Positions 7,503 through 13,807 of a stretch of DNA of 13,807 nt are shown here, piece after piece. The position numbers and the translations under genes are program-made. Position 1 is the stretch's first letter, and each line of letters begins with the position of its first letter. The notes beneath the pieces are model-generated. The model saw only the letters and a program-made list of their open reading frames with translations, searched no databases and had not been told where the DNA came from. The DNA is from Actinomycetota bacterium (GTDB lineage: Bacteria; Actinomycetota; Coriobacteriia; Anaerosomatales; JAHIQC01), in contig JAHIQC010000029.1 in assembly GCA_018902765.1 (NCBI GenBank), forward strand, positions 1-13,807. Reading direction: 5' to 3'.

Positions 7503-7533
7503 CGTGCCACGTTCGTCGTGCTCGCGTGGCACG
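7503..7533. promoter_or_regulatory. Perfect 9-bp inverted repeat in the nikR leader
   Basis: CGTGCCACG at 7503-7511 is the exact reverse complement of CGTGGCACG at 7525-7533, with 13 bases between. It lies 25-55 bases upstream of the nikR start. The total span and the half-site form GTG..AC resemble NikR operators, so autoregulation is plausible. The spacing is one or two bases longer than the operators I remember. It could instead fold as an mRNA leader hairpin with a 13-nt loop. Confidence 0.5.
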
Positions 7534-7578
7534 TTGCGGTCACGCATCAACCACCCCGTGCGAACTACCCAGATAGGG

Positions 7579-7608
7579 TTGACTCAGTGCTCGCCGGGGG
7601 TCTAGCAT
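7579..7608 (+). promoter_or_regulatory. Sigma70-like promoter for cbiM
   Basis: TTGACT at 7579-7584 is five of six to the -35 consensus. After 18 bases comes TAGCAT at 7603-7608, four of six to TATAAT. Transcription would start near 7614-7616, about 60 nt upstream of the cbiM ATG. The putative NikR half-sites begin just downstream. No other good promoter is visible in this gap. Confidence 0.5.
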
Positions 7609-7618
7609 CACGCCTACG

Positions 7619-7645
7619 GTAACACGAATGGTAACGTCGTAACAC
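7619..7645 (+). promoter_or_regulatory. GTAACAC direct repeats: candidate NikR operator of cbiM
   Basis: GTAACAC occurs at 7619-7625 and again at 7639-7645, with 13 bases between; a third core GTAAC sits at 7631-7635. From memory, NikR operators of some delta-proteobacteria read GTGTTAC-N13/14-GTAACAC. The half-site and the spacing match that form, but here the two halves are in the same orientation. The position at and just after the expected transcription start of cbiM fits repression. That NikR binds here is inferred. Confidence 0.5.
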
Positions 7646-7677
7646 TATCAAGGTACGTATTCTGGAGGGGTATCCGC

Positions 7678-8739
7678 ATGCACATGGCAGATGCACTCAT
7701 CTCGCCTGTGGTGGGTGGCGCACTGTGGGCCGCGACTGCGGTCACCACGGTCTACTGCGCCAAGAAGGTTCGCGAGGAGCTCGACGAGAGTCGAATCCCA
7801 CTTATGGGAGTCGCCGGCGCGTTCGTCTTCGCCGCGCAGATGCTCAACTTCACGATCCCAGGCACCGGCTCGAGCGGTCACCTCGGCGGTGGGCTCATCC
7901 TGGCTGCACTTCTGGGCCCCTACGCAGCGTTCTTGGTCATGGCGTCGGTGCTCGGGGTCCAGGCACTGTTCTTTGCCGACGGAGGTCTGCTCGCTTTGGG
8001 CGCGAACGTCTTCAACCTGGGCATCTTCCCCGCCTTCATCGCCTATCCATATATCTATAGAAAGATCGTCGGCAGCAACCCGAGCAATCGTCGGATACTC
8101 GTGGGAAGTCTAGCCGGGGCCATCATCGGGCTTCAGCTCGGAGCCCTCGGTGTCGTCTTGGAGACCACACTGTCCGGCGTGAGCGAACTGCCATTTACCG
8201 CCTTCGCGCTTGTGATGCAGCCGATTCACCTAGCCATCGGTGTTGTCGAGGGTCTTGTGACCGCTGGCGTGATCGTATTCGTGAACCGCGCCCAACCCGA
8301 GATCCTCAAGCGCGATGGGGAAACCCCACGGCGCCGTGTCGCGACGGGCCCGGTTCTAGCCGGGCTCCTAGTCGCCACGCTGCTGTCTGCGGGAGTGTTC
8401 TCCTGGTTCGCGTCCACGAACGCGGATGGCCTGGAGTGGTCTATCAGCAGGCTCACCGGAGCCGCCGAGATCTCAGCTGGCTCTAGCGAGGCGCTACACG
8501 AATCCGCAGCCTCGGCCCAGAACAAGACCGCGATCCTACCTGAGTACGGCCTGCCCACCAAAGAAGAGGCGGCGTCGCCAAACGAGGCTGATTCGGGCGC
8601 ACCGTGGCCCGCGGTCGACGGGGGAAGGAGCCTCGCTGGCATCGTGGGTGCCGCGATCACGCTCGCGCTGGCTGGCGCCATTGGAGTGATCCTGAAGCGC
8701 AGGTCCGCGCGACGAAATGAGTCCTCGGCTACAATCTAG
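7678..8739 (+). CDS. cbiM: Nickel/cobalt ECF transporter S component fused to a CbiN-like tail
   Basis: A 353-residue membrane protein that binds and translocates Ni2+ (or Co2+). It opens M-H-M-A-D-A-L; the free N-terminal Met1 and His2 form the metal site in this family together with a histidine in the following loop, here H68 in GSSGHLGGG. Residues 1-210 are the multi-helix CbiM/NikM core. The extra C-terminal part has a membrane segment near 223-240, then NADGLEWSI, matching the PDGLE motif of CbiN/NikN, and a last membrane segment near 317-337. It is therefore a CbiM-CbiN (NikMN) fusion, which explains why no separate cbiN is seen. The start ATG 7678 has GGAGG at 7664-7668. NikR, the hyp genes and the fused architecture favour nickel. 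It is divergent from nikR-cbiQ-cbiO and leads the hyp transcript. Confidence 0.93.
   Translation: MHMADALISPVVGGALWAATAVTTVYCAKKVREELDESRIPLMGVAGAFVFAAQMLNFTIPGTGSSGHLGGGLILAALLGPYAAFLVMASVLGVQALFFADGGLLALGANVFNLGIFPAFIAYPYIYRKIVGSNPSNRRILVGSLAGAIIGLQLGALGVVLETTLSGVSELPFTAFALVMQPIHLAIGVVEGLVTAGVIVFVNRAQPEILKRDGETPRRRVATGPVLAGLLVATLLSAGVFSWFASTNADGLEWSISRLTGAAEISAGSSEALHESAASAQNKTAILPEYGLPTKEEAASPNEADSGAPWPAVDGGRSLAGIVGAAITLALAGAIGVILKRRSARRNESSATI
8730..8735 (+). promoter_or_regulatory. Candidate -10 element for a leaderless transcript
   Basis: TACAAT (five of six to TATAAT) lies at the very end of cbiM and ends exactly 6 nt before the GTG of the next gene at 8742. No Shine-Dalgarno sequence precedes that GTG. 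This is the geometry of leaderless promoters, where transcription begins at the start codon. No clear -35 is seen. Confidence 0.4.
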
Positions 8740-8741
8740 TT

Positions 8742-9395
8742 GTGAAGAAACCAGGCGAAATCAAAGGCACCCACCAGCAGCCACCGCACGACGGGCAGCC
8801 GCCGCGCTACTTCGAGTGCCCCAACTGCGGCTTTCTGACCGCAAGCGAGCGTTTTGGCTCTGGGGCCGCCGAGTGCCCCATCTGTAAGGCACACGCGGAC
8901 GGACGTCGCACATTCCCCAACGAACACCTTCGTCGTCTCGACGAACGCATCCGGCACTACGAGGCCGCCGGCGAGTCAGAGATCGTCGTGATCTTGGCCG
9001 AAACGTTCCTTGAGGCGATCTTGGAAGACATACTCGATCGCATGCTCTCCACTCGTGGCGCCGACGTGGTGGTCCGCGAGGTCGTGCTCGACGGACAACG
9101 TGCCATAGGCGCACGTATCGGTCGCATCTTTCCCCAGCTTTCCGGCGAGGAGTTCGAGCGAGCCGCATCCGAGCTGGGCTACCACGAATTCCCCCGCCGC
9201 TGGCGCGAGGTCAGACAGGCGCGAAACTCCTTCATCCACGACTCGCCGTTCAAGGGCTCGCGCGACACCCTCGACGCCAAAATGGCCGCGCAGGCCATGG
9301 AGTTGCTCGATCAGGCCTACCGCCTCTTCGTGTCGCTGAACAACCGCTTCGTGGCCAAGTCCGACCCTGCCAGCCCGTTTTCCGAGCGGGCGTAG
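8742..9395 (+). CDS. Zinc-ribbon protein with HEPN-like C-terminal domain
   Basis: A 217-residue protein, GTG start, 2 nt after cbiM. A short disordered Pro/His lead is followed by a zinc ribbon with C26-x2-C29 and C45-x2-C48, of the rubredoxin/rubrerythrin-like knuckle style. Residues 60-200 are all helix. Near the end is R161-N-S-F-I-H166, an R-x4-H motif with a polar residue after the Arg, as in HEPN-domain RNases. The tail is helical. No membrane segment is seen. It may be an RNA-binding or RNA-cutting factor whose zinc ribbon senses metal or redox state; this is inference from two motifs. Placement between cbiM and hypF, with only 10 nt to hypF, puts it in the nickel/hydrogenase unit. 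I know no standard hydrogenase maturation gene that looks like this. Confidence 0.8.
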   Translation: MKKPGEIKGTHQQPPHDGQPPRYFECPNCGFLTASERFGSGAAECPICKAHADGRRTFPNEHLRRLDERIRHYEAAGESEIVVILAETFLEAILEDILDRMLSTRGADVVVREVVLDGQRAIGARIGRIFPQLSGEEFERAASELGYHEFPRRWREVRQARNSFIHDSPFKGSRDTLDAKMAAQAMELLDQAYRLFVSLNNRFVAKSDPASPFSERA

Positions 9396-9405
9396 GGCCC
9401 GCCAT

Positions 9406-11958
9406 ATGAACGCGCTGTCCCTCCACATCACGGGTGTCGTTCAAGGCGTGGGATTCCGCCCCTTCGTCTACAACCTCGCGCTGCAGATGGGACTGTCCGG
9501 CTGGGTGCTCAATTCCTCGGACGGCGTGTTCTGTGTGGTCGAAGGCGCTCCCGAGGCGGTCAAGGCGTTCCCGCAAACACTTCGCGACCAAGCTCCCCCG
9601 ATGGCTGTGATCGAATCCGTGATCGCCGAGGATGTAGAGCCCGAGGGCTTCGAGGGCTTCGAGATCCGCGAATCGCACGCGATCGCGGGGGCGATGACAC
9701 TCGTCTCACCGGACGTGGCCACCTGCCCCCAGTGCACCTCGGAACTCGATGATCCCGCCGACCGTCGACATGGCTACCCGTTCATCAACTGCACGAACTG
9801 CGGGCCTCGCTTCACGATCATCCAAGACGTTCCGTACGACAGGCCCGCAACGACCATGCGTGAGTTCCCCATGTGCCCCGAGTGTGCGGCGGAGTACGGC
9901 GACCCTACGAACAGGCGCTTCCACGCTCAACCGGATGCATGCTTCGTATGCGGGCCGCGGCTGTACCTGAATCACGCCGACGCCCCTGACGACTGGACGT
10001 GGACTCCGGAGAGCGAAGTGTCGCCCCGTCCACATAGAGATCGTGATACAGAGGCAGAGCGCAGCTCAGCGATTCTCGACGCAGCGGCACAGCTGCTCGC
10101 CGAGGGCGGGATCCTCGCAATCAAGGGCCTGGGAGGTTTCCACCTAGCGTGCGACGCCACCAACGATGCCGCAGTGTCGCGCCTGCGGGAGCGCAAACAC
10201 CGCTGGGGCAAACCGCTGGCCATCATGTGCCGCGATCTGGACGAGGCACGCGCCCACTGCACCGTGAACGCCACCGAAGAGTCGCTACTCACAGGAACCG
10301 TCCGCCCCATCGTGCTCCTCAAACGCCGCATGGACGAGCAGGCCAGCCCGGTCGGCGCGAGTTCCGCAGGCGGGGTAGACGCTGTGTCGCATCGCGACGC
10401 AGCGTCGAGGGCCCCCGCCGAGGACTGCTCGAGCGCAGGACGGGCTGGCCTGCTCGCGCCGTCGGGCGCGGGCCGGAACGGCTTGCTCGCGCAGGCGGGC
10501 GCGGGCCGGAACGGCTTGCTCGCTCCGTCGAGCGCAGGCCGGGCTGGCCTGCTCGCGCCGTCGGTCGCGGGCGATCTGGGCGAGATCGGTGTGATGCTCC
10601 CGTACACGCCGCTGCACCACGTTCTCCTCGGCAGGGTAGAAGGTCCTTTGGTGATGACCTCCGGGAACCTGTCCGATGAGCCGATAGCGACGGGGAACGC
10701 TGAGGCGTTGGCTCGACTCGCGTCGATCGCGGACGGCTTTCTGCTTCACGACCGCGAGATCGGCTCGCGCTACGACGACAGCGTGGTGCGCGTGGTCGAA
10801 GGCATCGTGGAACCTGTCCGCCGATCCCGGGGGTACGCCCCGTTTCCTCTCGCGTTGCCATTCGTAAGCGACGTCGACATCCTTGCGTGCGGACCGGAAC
10901 AGAAGAACACGTTCACGCTCATCCGAGGCTCGCATGCGTTCGTCTCACAGCACATCGGCGATATGGAGAACGCGGAGACTCTCGAGAGCTATGAGGACAC
11001 CATCGAGTTGTACAAGCGTCTGTTCCGGGTAGATCCGGGGCTTGTGGCCTACGACCTGCATCCCGAGTACCTCTCCACGAAGTTCGCCATGGGAATCGAT
11101 CTGCCAAAGGTGGGCGTCCAGCACCATCACGCGCATGTCGTGAGCGTCACCGCGGAGCGCGGAATCGACACGCCTGTGATCGGGGTCGCCTTCGACGGCA
11201 CGGGCTTTGGCCCTGACGGCACCATCTGGGGCGGCGAGGTCCTCGTGGCCGACTGGAAGGATTACGAGCGCGTCGCTCACCTGGCGCTCATGCCGATGCC
11301 CGGCGGAGCCGGGGCCGTGCGCAGACCGGCGCGGATGGCCATCGGCGCGCTTCTTGCTACAAACCTGTTGCACCACCCTGGAGCTGCCGCTCTAAGATCG
11401 CGGCTCGCACATGGCGAGGAGACTCTCCTGAGCAAGATGGTGGAGAACAGGATCAACACACCGGCCACATCGAGCATGGGCCGGCTCTTCGACGTCATCG
11501 CGGCGCTTGCGGGCATCCGCGACGATGCTGCCTACGAGGGAGAAGCCGCGATCGAACTCGAAGCGGCTGCGGATCCGGATGCGACCGGCGCCTATGAGTT
11601 CGGCACTTCGCGGGACTCGGATGATGGTGCGCTCGTCCTCGAATATCGGCCGGTTCTCCTCGGCGTGCTTGAAGACCTTGAGCTCGGCGTGACGGCTGGT
11701 ACGATTTCAATGCGCTTCCACCGCGCGGTGGTGCGCGCTATAGTCGACACTTGTGTCGCCGTGAGCGAGAAGGCGAGCACGCGGCAAGTGGCTTTGGCAG
11801 GCGGGGTGTTCATGAATCGATTGGTGTTCGGCGGAGCTGTCAGAGATCTCGCTTTGGCGGGTTTCGAGCCGCTCACCCACTCCAAACTGCCACTCAACGA
11901 TGGAGCAGTGTCCTTCGGGCAGGCGATTGTTGCCTGGGCACGAAGGAATCAGATATAG
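9406..11958 (+). CDS. hypF: Carbamoyltransferase HypF with an in-frame repeat insertion
   Basis: HypF makes the cyanide precursor of the [NiFe]-hydrogenase Fe(CN)2CO centre: it activates carbamoyl phosphate with ATP and passes carbamoyl to the C-terminal Cys of HypE. All four parts are visible. The acylphosphatase domain has GVVQGVGFRPF, with R18. Two zinc fingers use C107/C110/C129/C132 and C157/C160/C179/C182. The YrdC-like domain starts near residue 215, and the Kae1-like domain carries H573-H-H-A-H577 and ends with NDGAVSFGQ. At 850 residues it is roughly 80 longer than usual. The surplus lies at about 309-386 in the YrdC part, just before the conserved GVMLPYTPLHH, and encodes four 11-residue repeats (AGRxGLLAPS). 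The frame is intact, so the protein is probably functional. The start is ATG 9406, with a weak AGGG site. It leads hypC after 45 nt. Confidence 0.96.
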   Translation: MNALSLHITGVVQGVGFRPFVYNLALQMGLSGWVLNSSDGVFCVVEGAPEAVKAFPQTLRDQAPPMAVIESVIAEDVEPEGFEGFEIRESHAIAGAMTLVSPDVATCPQCTSELDDPADRRHGYPFINCTNCGPRFTIIQDVPYDRPATTMREFPMCPECAAEYGDPTNRRFHAQPDACFVCGPRLYLNHADAPDDWTWTPESEVSPRPHRDRDTEAERSSAILDAAAQLLAEGGILAIKGLGGFHLACDATNDAAVSRLRERKHRWGKPLAIMCRDLDEARAHCTVNATEESLLTGTVRPIVLLKRRMDEQASPVGASSAGGVDAVSHRDAASRAPAEDCSSAGRAGLLAPSGAGRNGLLAQAGAGRNGLLAPSSAGRAGLLAPSVAGDLGEIGVMLPYTPLHHVLLGRVEGPLVMTSGNLSDEPIATGNAEALARLASIADGFLLHDREIGSRYDDSVVRVVEGIVEPVRRSRGYAPFPLALPFVSDVDILACGPEQKNTFTLIRGSHAFVSQHIGDMENAETLESYEDTIELYKRLFRVDPGLVAYDLHPEYLSTKFAMGIDLPKVGVQHHHAHVVSVTAERGIDTPVIGVAFDGTGFGPDGTIWGGEVLVADWKDYERVAHLALMPMPGGAGAVRRPARMAIGALLATNLLHHPGAAALRSRLAHGEETLLSKMVENRINTPATSSMGRLFDVIAALAGIRDDAAYEGEAAIELEAAADPDATGAYEFGTSRDSDDGALVLEYRPVLLGVLEDLELGVTAGTISMRFHRAVVRAIVDTCVAVSEKASTRQVALAGGVFMNRLVFGGAVRDLALAGFEPLTHSKLPLNDGAVSFGQAIVAWARRNQI
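10335..10456. repeat. Nested foldback element inside hypF
   Basis: Three sets of inverted arms nest within 122 bases. The outer arms 10335-10350 and 10441-10456 are perfect 16-bp complements. The middle arms 10369-10375 and 10413-10419 are perfect 7-bp complements. The inner hairpin pairs 10378-10390 with 10394-10406, 13 pairs with one G-T, around the loop ATC. Short bulged pairings link outer and middle arms. The whole segment lies within the insertion of HypF and keeps the reading frame. The structure resembles a palindromic mobile element more than a protein linker that drifted by chance. Confidence 0.7.
10432..10563 (+). repeat. Four 33-bp in-frame tandem repeats in hypF
   Basis: Units are 10432-10464, 10465-10497, 10498-10530 and 10531-10563, each encoding 11 residues of the form (S/G)AGR(A/N)GLLA(P/Q)(S/A). 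Units 1 and 4 differ at one base, and units 2 and 3 are nearly identical, giving an A-B-B-A order that suggests stepwise duplication. The first unit overlaps the right arm of the foldback. A fifth, partial unit (VAG) runs into the normal HypF sequence. Confidence 0.9.
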
Positions 11959-12003
11959 GCAAGAGGGAGCCTGTGTTCCCGCACAAGGAGGTTCGAACCG
12001 TAT

Positions 12004-12255
12004 ATGTGTCTCGCAATCCCCGCTAAGATCACCACCCTGGAAGCCAACTCGATGGCCGAGGTCGACATCCTCGGGGTCTCGCGTCACGTGAGCCTCGATC
12101 TCGTACCCGAGGCCAAAGTCGGCGATTTCGTACTGGTGCACGCAGGATTCGCGATCCAGGTCGTGGACGAGGAATATGCCGAGGAAACGCTGCAGATCCT
12201 CAAGGACATCAACCTGGTCGACATGGAAGCCGAACTCGCCGGCACCGGCGAGTAG
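12004..12255 (+). CDS. hypC: Hydrogenase maturation chaperone HypC
   Basis: An 83-residue HypC/HybG/HupF-family protein. It starts M-C2-LAIP, the essential N-terminal Cys2 motif; after Met removal, Cys2 binds the iron that receives CN and CO. H46 in VLVHAGFAI is the second conserved residue. It works with HypD as the scaffold for Fe(CN)2CO assembly and then delivers the group to the hydrogenase large subunit. Start ATG 12004 is preceded by AAGGAGG at 11985-11991, with slightly long spacing (12 nt). It follows hypF by 45 nt and precedes hypD by 4 nt. The sequence is standard length with an acidic C-terminal helix. Confidence 0.96.
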   Translation: MCLAIPAKITTLEANSMAEVDILGVSRHVSLDLVPEAKVGDFVLVHAGFAIQVVDEEYAEETLQILKDINLVDMEAELAGTGE

Positions 12256-12259
12256 CCCG

Positions 12260-13354
12260 GTGGACCTGAGCGGGTACCGGGACCCAGAAATAGCCAAGAA
12301 GCTGATCGAAGCCATCCATTCGACAGCCACGGCTCCCGTGAAGTTCATGGAGGTTTGCGGAACGCACACCGTCGCCATCGCGCGAAACGGACTGCGCGAT
12401 GTCATGCCTGAGACGATCACCTTGCTCTCAGGCCCCGGATGCCCGGTCTGCGTGACCGGCAACACCGACATCGATACCGCGATCGAGTTCGCCCGCAAGC
12501 CGGGAGTGATCGTGACCACCTTCGGCGACATGATGAAGGTGCCCGGCTCCTACTCCTCGCTGTCACGCGAGAAGGCCGACGGTCGCGACGTACGCATCGT
12601 CTACTCCCCTCTCGATGCGCTCGACATCGCGGGCCGCAATCCCGACAACCACGTGGTGTTCATCGGCGTCGGTTTCGAGACTACCGTCCCGATCATCGCG
12701 AGCGCCATCCAGGAGGCCGCCAGACGCGGTCTGGAGAACTTCTCGGTGTTCTCTGCACATAAGACGGTACCGGCCGCCCTAGGCGCGCTCGTGAACGATC
12801 CCGATGTCGCGGTGGGTGGGTTCATCCTGCCCGGTCACGTCTCTGTGATCATCGGCCTTGAGCCTTACCGTTTCCTTGCCGAGGAGTACGGCGTCCCCAG
12901 TGTCATCACGGGCTTTGAGCCTATCGACGTGCTTCAGGGCGTGTACATGCTCGCGAAGCAGGTCGCAGAGGGCCGTGCCGAAGTCGAAATCGCCTACACC
13001 AGAGCGGTCCCGCCGCAGGGCAACCCCGCAGCCATCGCCAAGATCGAAGAGGTGTTCACGCCAGTTGACGCAGAATGGCGCGGCATCGGCGTGATTCCGG
13101 GAACCGGTCTTGCGATCCGCGAGAAGTACTCGCATTACGATGCCATGGTGCGCGTGCCTGTGACCCCGCCTGAGCCAGTTGAGATCAAGGGCTGCCAGTG
13201 CGGCGAGGTTCTGCGCGGCATCACACTACCGTTCGAGTGCAGGCTCTTCGGACGCGGCTGTACCCCCGAGCATCCCATCGGACCTTGCATGGTCTCCTCG
13301 GAAGGCAGCTGCGCCGCATACTACCGCTACACTGATTACGGCAGGCAGGACTGA
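12260..13354 (+). CDS. hypD: Hydrogenase maturation protein HypD
   Basis: A 364-residue iron-sulfur protein that, with HypC, builds the Fe(CN)2CO moiety. The catalytic cysteines are visible: C33 in EVCGTHT and C61/C64 in GPGCPVC, followed by TFGDMMKVPGS and GVGFETT. The C-terminal [4Fe-4S] cluster would be held by C327, C334, C343 and C351 (FEC...GRGC...GPCMVS...GSC), with an extra C312-x-C314. Start: GTG at 12260, 4 nt after the hypC stop, because the protein then begins in the normal place; an extension to 12176 overlaps most of the hypC tail and is rejected. The ribosome site is weak, which suggests coupling to hypC. The length is typical. It is followed after 64 nt by hypE. Confidence 0.96.
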   Translation: MDLSGYRDPEIAKKLIEAIHSTATAPVKFMEVCGTHTVAIARNGLRDVMPETITLLSGPGCPVCVTGNTDIDTAIEFARKPGVIVTTFGDMMKVPGSYSSLSREKADGRDVRIVYSPLDALDIAGRNPDNHVVFIGVGFETTVPIIASAIQEAARRGLENFSVFSAHKTVPAALGALVNDPDVAVGGFILPGHVSVIIGLEPYRFLAEEYGVPSVITGFEPIDVLQGVYMLAKQVAEGRAEVEIAYTRAVPPQGNPAAIAKIEEVFTPVDAEWRGIGVIPGTGLAIREKYSHYDAMVRVPVTPPEPVEIKGCQCGEVLRGITLPFECRLFGRGCTPEHPIGPCMVSSEGSCAAYYRYTDYGRQD

Positions 13355-13418
13355 CCACTGCGTGATTCGGGCGGCGATGCCCGGCACTACTAGCTCACAC
13401 CCTCTCGGGAGGCCCTTG

Positions 13419-13807
13419 ATGCGTTCAGACCGGATTCTTCTCGCACACGGCAGCGGCGGCACGATGATGCGCGAGCTGATCGAAGACGTGTTCATGCATG
13501 GCTTCGCCGACGACATTCTTGCGCGCGGCGATGACGCAGCGGCGCTCGAGGTTCCTGCGGGCAGGATAGCCATGTCCACCGACACCTACGTGGTCTCACC
13601 GCTGTTCTTTCCCGGCGGGGACATCGGACGGCTTGCGGTGTGCGGCACGGTGAACGACATCGCGACTGCCGGAGCCACGCCGCTTTACCTGTCGGTCGGC
13701 TTCATCCTCGAAGAGGGTTTCATGGTTGAGGACCTTCGCAAGATCCTCGTGAGCATGCACGATGCAGCCGCCGAGGCAGGCGTGAGGATCGTCACCGGCG
13801 ACACCAA
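13419..13807 (+). CDS. hypE: Hydrogenase maturation protein HypE (3' truncated by the window)
   Basis: The first 129 codons of HypE, the dehydratase that turns the carbamoyl group received from HypF into a thiocyanate on its C-terminal Cys, in an ATP-dependent step. Visible are H10-GSGG at the N-terminus, the RGDDAAAL segment, TDTYVVSPLFFPGGDIG and TVNDIATAGATPLYLS, all typical of the PurM-like ATP-binding half. The start ATG 13419 has GGGAGG at 13407-13412, 6 nt upstream. The frame is open to the end of the window; the conserved C-terminal Cys lies beyond it. Spacing after hypD is 64 nt with only a weak 5-bp hairpin, so it is likely cotranscribed with hypFCD. Confidence 0.95.
   Translation, partial: MRSDRILLAHGSGGTMMRELIEDVFMHGFADDILARGDDAAALEVPAGRIAMSTDTYVVSPLFFPGGDIGRLAVCGTVNDIATAGATPLYLSVGFILEEGFMVEDLRKILVSMHDAAAEAGVRIVTGDT

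Noticed and set aside
10432..10563. The regular repeats as a CRISPR array
   Set aside because: The units are contiguous with no unique spacers, stay in frame inside hypF and have no cas genes nearby.
10285..10935. Long minus-strand frames opposite hypF
   Set aside because: They cover the GC-rich repeat insertion, where stop codons are rare in every frame. No start signal or domain is seen.
13355..13418. Terminator between hypD and hypE
   Set aside because: Only a 5-bp hairpin (13368-13372 with 13379-13383) and no T-run. HypD and HypE are more simply read as one operon.

Overview
The window is high-GC bacterial DNA with dense, mostly co-directional genes, clear Shine-Dalgarno sites and some GTG starts. 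The gene set suggests an anaerobic or facultative hydrogen-metabolising bacterium, most likely an actinobacterium of Coriobacteriia type. That placement is inferred from base composition, a lipoprotein FKBP, a DUF6049-like membrane protein at the left edge and gene style. No rRNA or other phylogenetic marker is present. The window holds 15 genes; the first and last are cut by its edges. I saw no tRNA, rRNA, CRISPR array, transposase or phage gene.

Region 1 (1-4837, + strand): a truncated surface protein with a C-terminal membrane anchor, and a small secreted or anchored protein. Next is an unusual fusion of a PIN nuclease domain, one membrane segment and TPR repeats, then thioredoxin reductase (trxB), thioredoxin (trxA) and a small helical protein. 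A 13-bp GNRA-capped hairpin closes this block. Region 2 (4936-5436): a lipoprotein FKBP-type peptidyl-prolyl isomerase. It converges on region 3, with a hairpin between them.

Region 3 (5479-8739): a complete energy-coupling-factor nickel transporter split over two divergent transcripts. The minus strand carries nikR, cbiQ (T component) and cbiO (ATPase). The plus strand carries cbiM, a fusion of the S component with a PDGLE/CbiN-type tail. NikR keeps all four nickel ligands. The divergent region of about 200 bp holds a sigma70-like promoter for cbiM, three GTAAC cores just downstream of it, and a perfect 9-bp inverted repeat in the nikR leader.

Region 4 (8742-13807, + strand): a zinc-ribbon protein with a HEPN-like R-x4-H motif, probably on a leaderless transcript, then hypF, hypC, hypD and the start of hypE. 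These Hyp proteins build and insert the Fe(CN)2CO centre of [NiFe]-hydrogenase. Regions 3 and 4 together form a nickel-to-hydrogenase supply module: NikR senses nickel, CbiMQO imports it and HypFCDE makes the other half of the cofactor. hypA, hypB and the hydrogenase itself are not in the window.

The most unusual structure lies inside hypF. An in-frame insertion of about 75-80 codons is built from a nested foldback (16-bp outer arms, 7-bp middle arms, 13-bp inner hairpin) that runs into four 33-bp tandem repeats. It looks like a palindromic element domesticated inside a conserved enzyme.
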